64,000 bases of DNA from Hartmannibacter diazotrophicus (GCF_900231165.1 NZ_LT960614.1:2230550-2294549); one strand, 5' to 3'. Shown: positions 33,201 to 42,970, counted from the first letter of the stretch. Program-made: numbers and translations. The notes: generated by a model from the sequence alone, not told the origin.

Positions 33201-34679
33201 ATGAAGAGGAACGAACGGCAAGGACTGGACACCATCCAAGGGGCGGGCGGCGCTGTGCTGGCGGCCGCAATACCAGTTGATGCGGTCGCGGCGCCTCCGC
33301 CCTTGAGCCTCAGGATGCCGATCGGCCAGCATGTCTCCGAGACGCTGCGCCTTGCCGGCCCGATCACTATGGGCCACTTCTCCAATCTCGCGGTGACCAC
33401 GGCCACCTTACTGATGTTCGGCTGGACCAGCGCCGACACGCTCGCGGCCGGTGGACTGGCCATGCGCATCGGCGTCAGTACCAACATTCTGGCGGCGATC
33501 CTCGTCATCAGCGGCCTGATGATGTCCGAAGTCCAGGGCGCGGGGCAGGGGCATCTCGTTTCCCGCTGGTATACGAACGGACTGGTGCTGTCCGCCGTGC
33601 TGTCGGCCCTGTCATTCGCCTGGATGACGGTCGCGCCATCGGTTCTTGCCGCTCTCGGACAGGAGCCGGCGATCGTTGCCGACGCCGAGGCGATCCTGAA
33701 CATCATGCGCTGGGCGGAGCCGGCCAACATGATCCGTCTCGGCCTGATGCGGACGGCCTTGCCGGCTCTCGGTCTTGCATCGATCCTTTTCGCGCTGACG
33801 CCGTTGTCCCTCATTGCCTATATCGGCCTCGGCCTTGCACTTGCCGGCATGCCTCAGATCGGCTGGCATGGCATCCCGATGGCCTTCGTGGTGATCAGTT
33901 GGGCGGTCGCGCTGGTCATGCTGGCCATCGTTCATCTCGGGCCGAGGCGCGGTCTCGTTCGCTTCGACATCGGCGGTGTCATGGAAATGCTCCGTCTCGT
34001 CTGGCGGGGATTGCCGATCGGCACGCTGCAGGCCATCGACGGCGTCTATTATCTCGCCCTCACGCTGCTGATCGGCCGGTTCGGCGCCGCGACACTCGCG
34101 GCCCACCAACTCGTGCTCAATTTCGGCACCATCGCCTGGGCGCTGGCCTCCGCCTTCGGCGATGCCGGGGCGCTCCGGATCAGCTACAGCCGGGGCGCCA
34201 GTGCGCTTGGCGACATCTGGCGTGCGGGCTTTGTGGCGGCCGCCCTCGGCATCCTGTCGATGACGATTGCCGCGATTGTCGTTGCCGCCAACCCGACGGT
34301 GTTCATCGGCTTCTTCATCGATGCCGCCAATCCGGCCAATTATGACGCCGTCGCCGTCGCCCTTGCCCTGACACCTTGGACGGCCGGCTTCATTTTCGCC
34401 GACGGCTTCTATGGTGTCGGAATGGGCGTCCTGAGAGGGATCGACGACAACCGCTTCGCCATGCTCGCGACGGTCACCCTCTATGGCTTCGTCGGGCTGC
34501 CCCTGGCCTACGGCTTCGCCTTCCTGATGGGCTTCGGCGGCGAGGGGATCTGGATGGGGATCGTCTGCGGCGTCCTGCTGGTGGGCAACGCGCTGGTCGG
34601 GCGCTTCTGGTGGCAAAGTCGGCGTGCGACCGGCGTTCCGGTAAGAGCTGTCTCAGTGCCTCGCGGAGATCCGGCATGA
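33201..34679 (+). CDS. MATE-family efflux transporter
   Basis: 492 residues with about 12 membrane helices in two related halves. Typical MATE sequences are RLAGPITMGHFSNLAVTTATLLMFG near the first helix and the second-half equivalent RGLPIGTLQAIDGVYYLAL. MATE proteins expel cationic or drug-like compounds in exchange for sodium or protons. The first 40 residues are hydrophilic or low-complexity and lack similarity to the core, so ATG 33318 is a possible later start. The stop overlaps the next start by 4 bases, pairing two exporters. Confidence 0.88.
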   Translation: MKRNERQGLDTIQGAGGAVLAAAIPVDAVAAPPPLSLRMPIGQHVSETLRLAGPITMGHFSNLAVTTATLLMFGWTSADTLAAGGLAMRIGVSTNILAAILVISGLMMSEVQGAGQGHLVSRWYTNGLVLSAVLSALSFAWMTVAPSVLAALGQEPAIVADAEAILNIMRWAEPANMIRLGLMRTALPALGLASILFALTPLSLIAYIGLGLALAGMPQIGWHGIPMAFVVISWAVALVMLAIVHLGPRRGLVRFDIGGVMEMLRLVWRGLPIGTLQAIDGVYYLALTLLIGRFGAATLAAHQLVLNFGTIAWALASAFGDAGALRISYSRGASALGDIWRAGFVAAALGILSMTIAAIVVAANPTVFIGFFIDAANPANYDAVAVALALTPWTAGFIFADGFYGVGMGVLRGIDDNRFAMLATVTLYGFVGLPLAYGFAFLMGFGGEGIWMGIVCGVLLVGNALVGRFWWQSRRATGVPVRAVSVPRGDPA

Positions 34680-35779
34680 GCCCGGAGGGCGGTCCGGGCG
34701 AACCGCAGGCCGGGACTGGGTCTGTCGCTGTACCGGACAGCTTTCACCGGGTATCTCAATTGGACTTTGTCGCAGAGGCCGGGACAGAGTCGTTGGCCGA
34801 AGCCGCAACGGCGCCGGTGCCGACCGTCTCGGCGATTGGTGCCGCCGGGTTGGCCGTCGCGACGCGCAGGCGTTTCGGGACAGGCCTTGCGGCCGCCGGG
34901 CGCCGGGGCCGCAGCCGCTGGCACGCCGTGCCCGACAACCTGCGCGGCTCGGCGCTGATGGTCGGCTCCATTGTCTTCTTCTGCGTCATGATGGCGGGCA
35001 TCAAGGACATCGGAACCGGACTGCCGCTGGTGGAGATCCTGCTGATCCGGCAAGTCTTTTCGACCCTTGTGATCCTGCCCTTCTTCCGGCACGACCTTGC
35101 GTCCGCCTTCCGGACGAACAATGCCCGCATGCTGCTGCTGCGCGGGCTCTTCACGCTCGGCTCGCAATACACCTATTTTCTGGCCGTCATTTACCTGCCG
35201 CTCGCGGAGATGACCGCGCTTGGTTTCAGCCAGGTGATCTTCATGACCATCGGCGCCGTCCTCATTTTGAAGGAGCGTGTCGGCCGCCGCCGCTGGATCG
35301 CGACGGCGATCGGCTTTGTCGGCGTTGCGATCATGCTGAAGCCGGGGGCCGAGGTGCTGAACCCCTATGCGCTGCTGGCCATCGTCAGCGCGGTCCTCTT
35401 GTGCGGCGTCACGCTGTCGATCCGGCTGCTTGCCGCGACGGAGACCACGACGACGCTGTTGCTCTATCAGTCGATCGTCCTGTGTTCAGCCTATCTCGGG
35501 CCGACGATCTGGTGGTGGGAATGGCCGTCGGCGCAGGAATGGACGATGCTCGTTGTCGTCGGCGTCTTCGGCACGATCTGCCAGTACCTTTTCACCATGG
35601 CCTTCCGCGTCGGCGAGGCGTCGGCCATTGCCCCGCTGGAATTCACGCGTCTCATCATGGCCGGGCTGATCGGATTTCTGTATTTCGGGGAGATTCCCGA
35701 CGCTTGGACCCTGATCGGCGCGACGATCGTCGTTGGCTCGACCATCGACACGGTCCGCCGCAATGCAGGCAGGGGTTGA
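34676..35779 (+). CDS. DMT-superfamily (EamA) transporter
   Basis: 367 residues. Two EamA repeats with ten membrane helices occupy about 90-362; the end-of-repeat Glu/Pro motifs are in LAEMTALGFSQVIFMTIGA and APLEFTRLIMAGLIGFLYFGEIPD (quoted in part: EFTRLIMAGLIGF). An N-terminal tail of about 85 residues, rich in Ala, Gly and Arg, is unusual for the family. It is translated by ATGA overlap with the MATE gene. Many EamA proteins export amino acids or metabolites; the substrate is unknown. Confidence 0.87.
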   Translation: MSPEGGPGEPQAGTGSVAVPDSFHRVSQLDFVAEAGTESLAEAATAPVPTVSAIGAAGLAVATRRRFGTGLAAAGRRGRSRWHAVPDNLRGSALMVGSIVFFCVMMAGIKDIGTGLPLVEILLIRQVFSTLVILPFFRHDLASAFRTNNARMLLLRGLFTLGSQYTYFLAVIYLPLAEMTALGFSQVIFMTIGAVLILKERVGRRRWIATAIGFVGVAIMLKPGAEVLNPYALLAIVSAVLLCGVTLSIRLLAATETTTTLLLYQSIVLCSAYLGPTIWWWEWPSAQEWTMLVVVGVFGTICQYLFTMAFRVGEASAIAPLEFTRLIMAGLIGFLYFGEIPDAWTLIGATIVVGSTIDTVRRNAGRG

Positions 35780-35825
35780 GACGCCGCAACCACGGAAACC
35801 GGACAGCGGCGAAACCTGATATGAG

Positions 35826-36917
35826 TCAGACCTGACCGTGCTCGCGCACTTTCGGCTGATGCGAAGGGGCCGTCGTCCGGCGCCTGTCGTTGTAGCGCGT
35901 GGCACTGGCGGAGGGGCGCGCGTCCGGCGCGACGGCACGGCCCGCAATCCCCGCGCGCCCAGTGCCGCCCGGCCGCGCCGGAACACTCGTCAGCGCGGTG
36001 TCGTCGGTTTCCATGTGGCTGTCGACGAGACAGTCGACGAAACGCCGGGCCAGCTTGAAGTCGGCCGAACTCGGGCCGTAGACGGCTCCGACGCGCGTTG
36101 CAAGGTGTGTCAGGTCCGGCCGCAACGGGCGCAGTATGCCCGATTTCACGTAAGACTCGGCAACATGATCGGGCATGTAGCCGATGTTTCGGCCAGAGAG
36201 GATCAGGGTCATGTGGGCGTGAGCCCCGTGCCCGATATCGCCGCGCGTTGACGCATTGCGGGTGCGCTCCGGGTGAATGTACTCCAGATGCCCGCGGTTG
36301 GCGTAGGCGGCGGATTCGATATGCTCCTGCGTGATCTCGTCATCGTCCAGATGGAACAGGGGATGGGTGCGGCTGCAGTAGAAATGGGCTTCCTCGTCAA
36401 AGAGATGCTCGAAGGTCAGCTGGCTGAACTGGTCGTTGACGAGACCGATCCCGACATGGACCAGCCCGTCGGCGACCCGGCCGGTCATCTGGAAGCCCAG
36501 CATGATCTCCAGGCGGAAGCGGATGTTCGGATAATATTCCGAGAAGCGGGCGATCGCCTCGGCGATCCGCGCCTTGGGATTGTCGACGACGTGGTCCTGA
36601 ATGCCGATGACGAGCTCGTGGCCGGCGCCGTCATGCAGCTCCGAGGCCCGCTGCTTGAAGGTTTCGACCGAGGCGAAAAGTTCCTTGGCCGCCTCGTAGA
36701 CGATCTCGCCCTCGGGAAAGAGCTTGAAACCCTTCGGTCCGCGCTGGCAGAGGCGGGTCCCGAGGCGAAGCTCCAGCGATTTCATGTATTCGCTGAGCAT
36801 GGACTGCGACAGGTTCAAGGTCGCCTGTGCCGCGGTGAAGCTGCCTTCCTCGACGATCGTGCAGAAGCAGCGGAGCAGTTTCAGGTCGGTGTCGTGAATC
36901 TGTGTGAGACTTGGCAT
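35826..36917 (-). CDS. LysR-family transcriptional regulator
   Basis: 363 residues. The N-terminal helix-turn-helix is LLRCFCTIVEEGSFTAAQATLNLSQSMLSEYMKSLE (residues about 14-49; key part SFTAAQATLNLSQSMLSEYM), and the inducer-binding domain follows. A basic, Pro/Ala/Arg-rich tail of about 50 residues ends the protein and has no LysR counterpart. The ATG at 36917 fits the family start. It is divergent from the flavin monooxygenase operon across a 443-base gap, the classical arrangement for control of a neighbouring catabolic operon. Confidence 0.88.
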   Translation of the reverse strand: MPSLTQIHDTDLKLLRCFCTIVEEGSFTAAQATLNLSQSMLSEYMKSLELRLGTRLCQRGPKGFKLFPEGEIVYEAAKELFASVETFKQRASELHDGAGHELVIGIQDHVVDNPKARIAEAIARFSEYYPNIRFRLEIMLGFQMTGRVADGLVHVGIGLVNDQFSQLTFEHLFDEEAHFYCSRTHPLFHLDDDEITQEHIESAAYANRGHLEYIHPERTRNASTRGDIGHGAHAHMTLILSGRNIGYMPDHVAESYVKSGILRPLRPDLTHLATRVGAVYGPSSADFKLARRFVDCLVDSHMETDDTALTSVPARPGGTGRAGIAGRAVAPDARPSASATRYNDRRRTTAPSHQPKVREHGQV

Positions 36918-37241
36918 TGCGCGCGATCCAGGTGTGACAGGTTCTGCCTCTTGAGCATCGGGCCGAAGACGGCGGATCCGTTTTGCGGACCTCTCGATGC
37001 GGGGCCTCTGTACGCAACAGTGCGTCGAGGCGTCGTGCGGGCAGGCAGCTGTGGTATGCGGGATTCTACGCAACCGCCGTGCCAGTTTGCTGCGCTGCAG
37101 TGAGGCAGACCAGGGGGACGTTCAAGAGGTCCTTTCAGACGTCATTGTGGTCCCAAGCGCCTCTACCGGTTACATTGTTGCTGTCCTGGCATGGCTGGCA
37201 GCACGCTTCGGCAACGGCACTGCAGCAAAAAAATCATGCGA

Positions 37242-37260
37242 ATGCTCAATTAGTTATCAT
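37242..37260. promoter_or_regulatory. Possible LysR binding site in the 36918-37360 region
   Basis: A 19-bp imperfect dyad (ATGCT...TTATCAT) contains the T-N11-A pattern of LysR boxes and lies in the most AT-rich part of this intergenic region, about 100 bases before the monooxygenase gene. I see no convincing sigma-70 promoter or terminator in the remaining sequence. Confidence 0.3.
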
Positions 37261-37360
37261 CATCCGTCCTGAACGGCGCTTCGCGCTTTGCTGATGGTCT
37301 GCATTGACCTGCTGCGGTTCACTCGGTGCAGCCAGAGAACGCTGTTTCCCTGAGGAGCCG

Positions 37361-38668
37361 ATGACAAAGCCATTCCATCTCGCCTGGTTCATGAATTTCT
37401 CGGTCGACGAATGGAACGCGCCTTTCTCGGCCGGCGGCGAGCCCTGGTCCGGCGAGTTCTATGTGAACATGGCCAAGGCCATGGAGCGGGCCTGCTTCGA
37501 CTACATCATGATCGAGGACACGCTCATGGTGTCCGACGCCTTCGGCGGCTCCATGGAGGCCTACCTGAAGTACGCGCTGATGGGGCCGAAGGGCGATCCG
37601 GCGCCGCTCGCCGCCCTCATCGCGAGCAACACGACAAAGCTCGGCGTCGTCGCGACCCTTTCCACGATGGCCTATCCGCCCTTCATGCTCGCCCGGCTCT
37701 GCTCGACGCTCGACAGCATCGCCGGCGGCCGCTTCGGCTGGAACATCGTCACCAGCGGCGAGAACTACGCCGCCATGAACTTCGGCATGGACGAGTTGCC
37801 GCCGCGCCAGGCGCGCTACGACATGGCCGATGAGTATGTCGAACTCGTCAAGCAGCTCTGGGACAGCTGGGAACCGGACGCGGTGGTTCGCGACAGGGCG
37901 ACGGACACCTACGTCGACCATGCCAAGGTCCATCCGATCAATTTCGAGGGCAAATTCTACAAATGCCGCGGGCCGCTGAACTGCGTGCGCTCGCCGCAGG
38001 GGCGCCCGACCTTCGTGCAGGCCGGCGGATCGCCCCGCGGGCGTCAGTTTGCAGCCGAGACCGCCGATAGCATCATCGCCGCCGCCTCCGGCACCGCCGC
38101 CATGAAGGAATACCGCGACGACATCCGCAAGCGCGCGGCGGCTGCCGGGCGCGATCCCGACGAGATCAAGGTCTTCTTCATCGTCACGCCGGTCCTTGCC
38201 GAGACCGAGGCGATGGCCCGGGAAAAGTTCGATTTCTATGCCTCGTCCGAAGGCTTCCTCGTCAAGACGCTCGCCTCCATCAGCTCCGTCACGGACATCG
38301 ATTTCTCGCAGTTCTCGCTCGACGAGGAACTGCCGCGCATGACGACGAACGGCGAGCAGGGGTCGCTGGAGGCCTTTGCCCAGTGGGGCACCGGCAAGAC
38401 GCTGCGCCAGCTTGTCGCCGACCGGGCAACGCGCGGTCTCGACGGCATCGTCGGCACACCCGATCAGGTGGCCAGCCGCCTCGGCGAGGTCATGGAGGAG
38501 GTCGGCGGCGACGGCTTCCTGATCACCTCGCCGTTCCAGAAGGTCAGCAACCAGTATGTCGTGGAGATTTGCGAGGGCCTCGTACCGGCCCTGCAGCGGC
38601 TTGGCCTGACGCGCACCTCCTATGGCCACGAGCCCAAGCTGCTGCGCGAGCGGCTGCGCGAGTTCTGA
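37361..38668 (+). CDS. NtaA/SnaA/DszA-type flavin-dependent monooxygenase, copy 1
   Basis: 435 residues of the bacterial luciferase-like (LLM) class. The family start KPFHLAWFMNF and the phrase ERACFDYIMIEDT are typical of NtaA, EmoA, SnaA and DszA, which use FMNH2 from a separate reductase to oxidise an N- or S-containing substrate. Other landmarks are NIVTSGENYAAMNFGMDELPPRQARYDMADEY (quoted in part: GENYAAMNFG) and QAGGSPRGRQFAAE. ATG 37361 has GAGGAG upstream. The neighbouring copy has exactly the same length and aligns without visible gaps over most of the protein, indicating tandem duplication. Confidence 0.92.
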   Translation: MTKPFHLAWFMNFSVDEWNAPFSAGGEPWSGEFYVNMAKAMERACFDYIMIEDTLMVSDAFGGSMEAYLKYALMGPKGDPAPLAALIASNTTKLGVVATLSTMAYPPFMLARLCSTLDSIAGGRFGWNIVTSGENYAAMNFGMDELPPRQARYDMADEYVELVKQLWDSWEPDAVVRDRATDTYVDHAKVHPINFEGKFYKCRGPLNCVRSPQGRPTFVQAGGSPRGRQFAAETADSIIAAASGTAAMKEYRDDIRKRAAAAGRDPDEIKVFFIVTPVLAETEAMAREKFDFYASSEGFLVKTLASISSVTDIDFSQFSLDEELPRMTTNGEQGSLEAFAQWGTGKTLRQLVADRATRGLDGIVGTPDQVASRLGEVMEEVGGDGFLITSPFQKVSNQYVVEICEGLVPALQRLGLTRTSYGHEPKLLRERLREF

Positions 38669-38715
38669 GGCCGCCTGCAACCCCCAAGACCCCCGATGTG
38701 AAGGACAAGGATCCG

Positions 38716-40023
38716 ATGCCCAAGCGTTTCCATCTCGGCTGGTTCATGAATTTTGCTCTCGACGAGTGGAACAGGCCCTTCGCGGCTGGCGGCAAGCCCT
38801 GGGACGGCACCTTCTACATCGACATGGCCAAGTCCATGGAGCGGGCGTGCTTCGACTACATCATGCTCGAAGACACGCTCATGATCTCGGACGCCTACGG
38901 CCATTCGACCGAGGCCTATCTGAAATACGCAATCATGGGGCCGAAGGGCGATCCCTCGCCGATGGCTTCCCTGATTGCCAACCACACCAAGAACCTCGGC
39001 GTCGTCGCCACATTCTCGACGATGGCCTATCCGCCCTTCATGCTGGCGCGGCTCTGCGCGACGCTGGACAATATCGCCGGCGGCCGCTTCGGCTGGAACA
39101 TCGTTACCTCGGGCGAGAATTACGCCGCCATGAACTTCGGCATGGACGAGTTGCCGCCGCGCCAGGCCCGCTACGACATGGCCGACGAATATGTCGACCT
39201 CGTCAAGCAGCTCTGGTCGAGCTGGGACCGGGATGCGGTCGTGATGGATCGCGAGACCGACACCTATGCCGACTACACCAAGGTTCGTCCCATCAACTTC
39301 GAGGGCAAATACTACAAGTGCCGAGGGCCGCTGAACTGCGTGCCGACGGTTCAGCCGGGTCGCCCGGCCTTTGTCCAGGCCGGCGGATCGCCGCGCGGGC
39401 GCCAGTTCGCGGCGGAGACCGCCGACAGCATCATCGCCCCGTCGTCGGGCGTTGCCGGCATCAAAGCCTATCGCGACGACGTGCGCGCCCGTGCGGCGGC
39501 CTCGGGGCGCGATCCGGACGAGATCAAGGTGCTCTTCGTCGTCGCCCCTGTCCTTGGCGAGACCGAGGAGGAAGCGCACGCCAAATTCGCCCGCATTTCC
39601 TCCGCTCCCGGCTATATCCCCAAGGTGCTGGCCTCGATCAGTTCGATCACCGACATCGACTTCTCGCAATTCGATCTCGACAAGGAACTGCCGCATCTCA
39701 CCACGAATGGCGAGCAGGGATCGCTCGACGCCTTCGCCCAGTGGGGCAGCGGCAAGACGCTGCGCGAACTGTGCATGGAGCAGGTTTCGCGCGGCCTCGA
39801 CGGCCTCGTCGGAACGCCCGAGCAGGTCGCGGACCGCATGGGCGAGATCATGGAAGAGGTCGGAGGCGACGGTTTCCTGATCACCCGGCCGTTCACCACC
39901 ACCATCAGCCGGCAATACATCCTGGAGATCTGCGAGGGCCTCGTGCCGGCCCTTCAGCGGCGCGGCCTCACCCGCACCGAATACACCAAGTCAACGCTGC
40001 GCGAGACGCTGCGCGAATTCTGA
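38716..40023 (+). CDS. NtaA/SnaA/DszA-type flavin-dependent monooxygenase, copy 2
   Basis: 435 residues, sharing with copy 1 the motifs HLGWFMNF, ERACFDYIMLEDT, GENYAAMNFGMDELPP and QAGGSPRGRQFA. Differences cluster in the segment PSSGVAGIKAYRDDVRARAAASG and near the C-terminus (TTTISRQY against KVSNQY). The pair could form a heteromer or act on two related substrates. It starts 47 bases after copy 1 with an AAGGATCCG ribosome site. A flavin reductase follows at 40092. Confidence 0.92.
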   Translation: MPKRFHLGWFMNFALDEWNRPFAAGGKPWDGTFYIDMAKSMERACFDYIMLEDTLMISDAYGHSTEAYLKYAIMGPKGDPSPMASLIANHTKNLGVVATFSTMAYPPFMLARLCATLDNIAGGRFGWNIVTSGENYAAMNFGMDELPPRQARYDMADEYVDLVKQLWSSWDRDAVVMDRETDTYADYTKVRPINFEGKYYKCRGPLNCVPTVQPGRPAFVQAGGSPRGRQFAAETADSIIAPSSGVAGIKAYRDDVRARAAASGRDPDEIKVLFVVAPVLGETEEEAHAKFARISSAPGYIPKVLASISSITDIDFSQFDLDKELPHLTTNGEQGSLDAFAQWGSGKTLRELCMEQVSRGLDGLVGTPEQVADRMGEIMEEVGGDGFLITRPFTTTISRQYILEICEGLVPALQRRGLTRTEYTKSTLRETLREF

Positions 40024-40091
40024 TCGGCCGGAGTGCTGCCTGGTCGCCCATGCTGCACTCGGCCCGCCCCATGAAACGGAGTGATCCAGCC

Positions 40092-40649
40092 ATGGCCCTT
40101 GCCGACCACGCCAGTGACACGATGACGGCGCTCGCCACCGCCTCCGAGGACGATGTCTTCGCCATCCCGACCGTTGAAAAGCAGGTCTATCGTGACGGCA
40201 TGGCGAGGCTGGCCGCCGCCGTCAACATCATCACCAGCACGGGCGAGGGCGGCTGGGTCGGCTTTACGGCCTCGGCGGTGACTTCGGTCACCGACAGCCC
40301 GGCGACATTGCTCGTCTGCGTCAACAAAGGGGTCCAGGCCCACGCCACGCTTTCGGCGAACCGGATCCTGTGCGTCAACACCGTGGCGGGGCCGCACGAG
40401 GATCTCGCCATGGCCTTTGCGGGCGGTTCGAAGGACATGGCCACCCGTTTCGCCGGCGCGGAGTGGACGACGATGGTCACCGGAGCGCCGGTGCTCGAGG
40501 GCGCGGCCGTCGCTTTCGACTGCCGCGTCTCGAACATCATGAGCGGCGCCAGCCACGATGTCTTCTTCTGCGAGGTGCTTGCCGTGCGCCATTCGCCCGA
40601 GGCCGATGCGCTCGTCTACCACGCCCGCAAGTTTCACCGCCTGTCCTGA
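40092..40649 (+). CDS. Flavin reductase (HpaC/RutF-like)
   Basis: 185 residues of the FMN-binding split-barrel family. Core sequences are AAAVNIITSTGEGGWVGFTASAVTSVTDSPATLLVCVN (key part GFTASAVTSVT) and NRILCVNTVAGPHEDLAMAFAG. It should supply FMNH2 to the preceding monooxygenases. ATG 40092 has a GGAG upstream, and an ATG 21 bases earlier is possible. Gene order (two oxygenases, reductase, RibB) supports one transcript. Confidence 0.9.
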   Translation: MALADHASDTMTALATASEDDVFAIPTVEKQVYRDGMARLAAAVNIITSTGEGGWVGFTASAVTSVTDSPATLLVCVNKGVQAHATLSANRILCVNTVAGPHEDLAMAFAGGSKDMATRFAGAEWTTMVTGAPVLEGAAVAFDCRVSNIMSGASHDVFFCEVLAVRHSPEADALVYHARKFHRLS

Positions 40650-40688
40650 CGCGCAATCGGCGTCCATGGCCACCCGTCCGGAGGATGG

Positions 40689-41354
40689 ATGAACAGCATC
40701 TGCGATCCAAAACCCCGCGCCTTGCCGATGAGCGATCTGGCGACGGCCGAAGAGATTGTCGCCGAGGCGCGCGCCGGACGCATGGTCGTGCTCGTCGACG
40801 ACGAGGATCGCGAGAACGAGGGCGACATCGTCGTTCCCGCATCCTGTACGACGCCGGAGATGATCGCCTTCATGGCCCGGCAGGCCTGCGGCCTCGTCTG
40901 CCTCGCCATCGACGGCGCGACCGCCGAGCGGCTCCAGCTGCCGCCGATGGTCTCGGCCAACACGGAAACCTTCCAGACTGCTTTCACGGTCTCGATCGAG
41001 GCGCGCGAGGGCGTGACCACCGGTATCTCAGCGCAGGACAGGGCCCGGACCGTCGCGGTGGCGATCGATCCGGCTTCCGGTCCGGCGGATGTGGTCATGC
41101 CGGGCCATCTCTTTCCCGTGGTCGCGCGGGACGGCGGGCTTGGCGTCCGCGCCGGCCACACCGAGGCCGCCGTTGACCTTGCCCGCCTCGCCGGCCACGC
41201 GCCGGCCGGGGTCATCTGCGAGATCATGAATGAGGACGGGACCATGGCCCGCCTGCCGGATTTGATGGTCTTCGCCCGGCGGCATGATCTTCGCATCGGC
41301 ACCATCGCCGACCTTTCCGAATATTGCCGCAACGCGGCAAGCCCAGTCGTCTGA
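40689..41354 (+). CDS. ribB: 3,4-dihydroxy-2-butanone-4-phosphate synthase
   Basis: 221 residues with the RibB domain only; there is no GTP cyclohydrolase II part. Catalytic and metal-binding residues sit in [10 protein letters not shown] near residues 37-46 and in [14 protein letters not shown] near the C-terminal third. The enzyme converts ribulose 5-phosphate to the four-carbon precursor of riboflavin. It is placed between flavin reductase and monooxygenase genes, far from other riboflavin genes. It probably raises flavin supply when the operon is induced. Confidence 0.94.
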   Translation: MNSICDPKPRALPMSDLATAEEIVAEARAGRMVVLVDDEDRENEGDIVVPASCTTPEMIAFMARQACGLVCLAIDGATAERLQLPPMVSANTETFQTAFTVSIEAREGVTTGISAQDRARTVAVAIDPASGPADVVMPGHLFPVVARDGGLGVRAGHTEAAVDLARLAGHAPAGVICEIMNEDGTMARLPDLMVFARRHDLRIGTIADLSEYCRNAASPVV

Positions 41355-41363
41355 GGAGATTTC

Positions 41364-42464
41364 ATGCGCCTGTCGGTTCTCGATCAGTCGATCCTCGCTT
41401 CCGGTCGAAGCGCGGCGGATGCGATCCGCGAGACCCTGGCGCTTGCGAAGTCTTGCGAGACTTTCGGCTACCATCGCTTCTGGGTGTCCGAGCACCACGG
41501 CTATCCGGGTCTTGCCGGATCGGCGCCGGAGGTTCTTCTCGGCGCGGTCGCTGCGGCAACATCGTCGATCCGCATCGGCAGCGCCGCGACCATTCTCGCC
41601 CACGTCTCGCCGCTCAAGGCCGCGGAACAGGCCTTCGTCCTCGGCGCGCTGGCTCCCGGACGGGTCGATATCGGACTTGGCCGTGGACCGGGCGCGGACC
41701 GTGCGACGATCTACGCCCTGCGGCCGGAAGCCATGGATGATCCTCTTGCCGTCATCGGGTTTGACCGCTTCGGCAATGAGGCGGCCGATGTCGTCGAGTT
41801 GCTTGGCAGCGGCAGCTTTGCCGGCGGCCATCCGTTCGCCGGCGTGCGGGCCGTGCCCGGACCGGAAGAAGGAAGCGAGGGGCCTGAGCCCTGGATCGTC
41901 GGCGGCACGCCGCGCACGGCAAGACTGGCCGGGCAGCTTGGTCTTCCCTATGCCTTCGCCCATTTCGTGGCGGACGGGGCAGGGGGCGAGGAGACGGTTG
42001 AGGCCTATCGCGCCGCCTTCGTCCCGAGCCGGTATCGCCGGACGCCCTATCTGGCGGTCTCTGCCTTTGCGGCCGCCGCGCCAACCGAGGCCGAAGCCGA
42101 TGGTCTTTACCGGTCCTATGCCTGGTGGCGGTCGGCGCGCGACAAGGGGCGGTTTGTTGCCATCGATCCCGTTGGGCAGGCGGGCAAGGATCCGGCAACG
42201 GAGCCGGATCGCCCGGTCGACCGGAAATTCTTCGGAACCGCGGAAACCGTGCTGGCGAGCCTTGAGGCATTGGCAGGCCATTATGGTGCCGACGAGATCG
42301 TCGTTCAGGCACCGGTGCATAATTTCCGGGCCCGCGTCCGTTCGCTGAAGCTGATGGCGGAGGCGGCCGGGCTCGGCGCTCGCCGCCAGTCTTCGATCCC
42401 GCCGGAGACCTACCTTTCCGGAGCGGGCCTTTCCCCGACACGTCTGATGGAGCCTTCGCGATGA
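41364..42464 (+). CDS. MsnO8-type LLM-class oxidoreductase
   Basis: 366 residues of the luciferase-like class but from a different subgroup than the NtaA-type copies. It has the MsnO8 start LSVLDQSILASGRSAADAIRETLALA (key part SVLDQSI), then YHRFWVSEHHGYPGLAGSAPEVLLG and SIRIGSAATILAHVSPLKAAE. Flavin-dependent oxidation is expected; the substrate is unknown. The gene ends by ATGA overlap with a second flavin reductase, which is probably its partner. Confidence 0.9.
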   Translation: MRLSVLDQSILASGRSAADAIRETLALAKSCETFGYHRFWVSEHHGYPGLAGSAPEVLLGAVAAATSSIRIGSAATILAHVSPLKAAEQAFVLGALAPGRVDIGLGRGPGADRATIYALRPEAMDDPLAVIGFDRFGNEAADVVELLGSGSFAGGHPFAGVRAVPGPEEGSEGPEPWIVGGTPRTARLAGQLGLPYAFAHFVADGAGGEETVEAYRAAFVPSRYRRTPYLAVSAFAAAAPTEAEADGLYRSYAWWRSARDKGRFVAIDPVGQAGKDPATEPDRPVDRKFFGTAETVLASLEALAGHYGADEIVVQAPVHNFRARVRSLKLMAEAAGLGARRQSSIPPETYLSGAGLSPTRLMEPSR

Positions 42465-42970
42465 ACGACATGCCCGCCAAGATCGACCCCGGAACCTTCT
42501 GGCGCACGCTCGGAGCCCGCGCCATCGGCATGACGATCGTCACCACCAAGGGCGAGGACGGACCGGCCGGGTTCCTGGGCCTTTCGGCGGCACACGTCAC
42601 GGCCGATCCCGCCACCATGCTGGTGTCGATCGACAAGAAGACGAGCGCGCTGGCCGGCGTGCTTTCCAGCCAGTGCTTTGCGGTGAACTTCCTCGATGCC
42701 GACGCCGGTCACGTCTCCGATGCGTTTGGCGGCAAGTCTGGCCTTTCCGGCGCCGATCGCTTCGTCGAGGGGGAGTGGACCGCACTTGAGACCGGCGCTC
42801 CGGTCTACGGACAGGCGCTCGGTGCCTTCGATTGCGTCGTCGAGGACGTCATCGAACGCGGCAACATTTCGATCGTCATCGGAAAGGTCGTTGCCGCGAG
42901 CAGCCGTGCGGACGGTGAACCGCTGCTGTTCTTCCGTGGCAAGGTGATGAAGGGATTTGCGGCTGCCTGA
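42461..42970 (+). CDS. Flavin reductase, partner of the MsnO8-type enzyme
   Basis: 169 residues of the split-barrel flavin reductase family (FWRTLGARAIGMTIVTTKGEDGPAGFLGLSAAHVTADPATMLVSID; key part GLSAAHVTADPATMLVS). It is related to, but clearly distinct from, the reductase at 40092. Translation is coupled to the preceding oxygenase gene by a 4-base overlap. It is the last gene of the operon that begins at 37361. Confidence 0.9.
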   Translation: MNDMPAKIDPGTFWRTLGARAIGMTIVTTKGEDGPAGFLGLSAAHVTADPATMLVSIDKKTSALAGVLSSQCFAVNFLDADAGHVSDAFGGKSGLSGADRFVEGEWTALETGAPVYGQALGAFDCVVEDVIERGNISIVIGKVVAASSRADGEPLLFFRGKVMKGFAAA

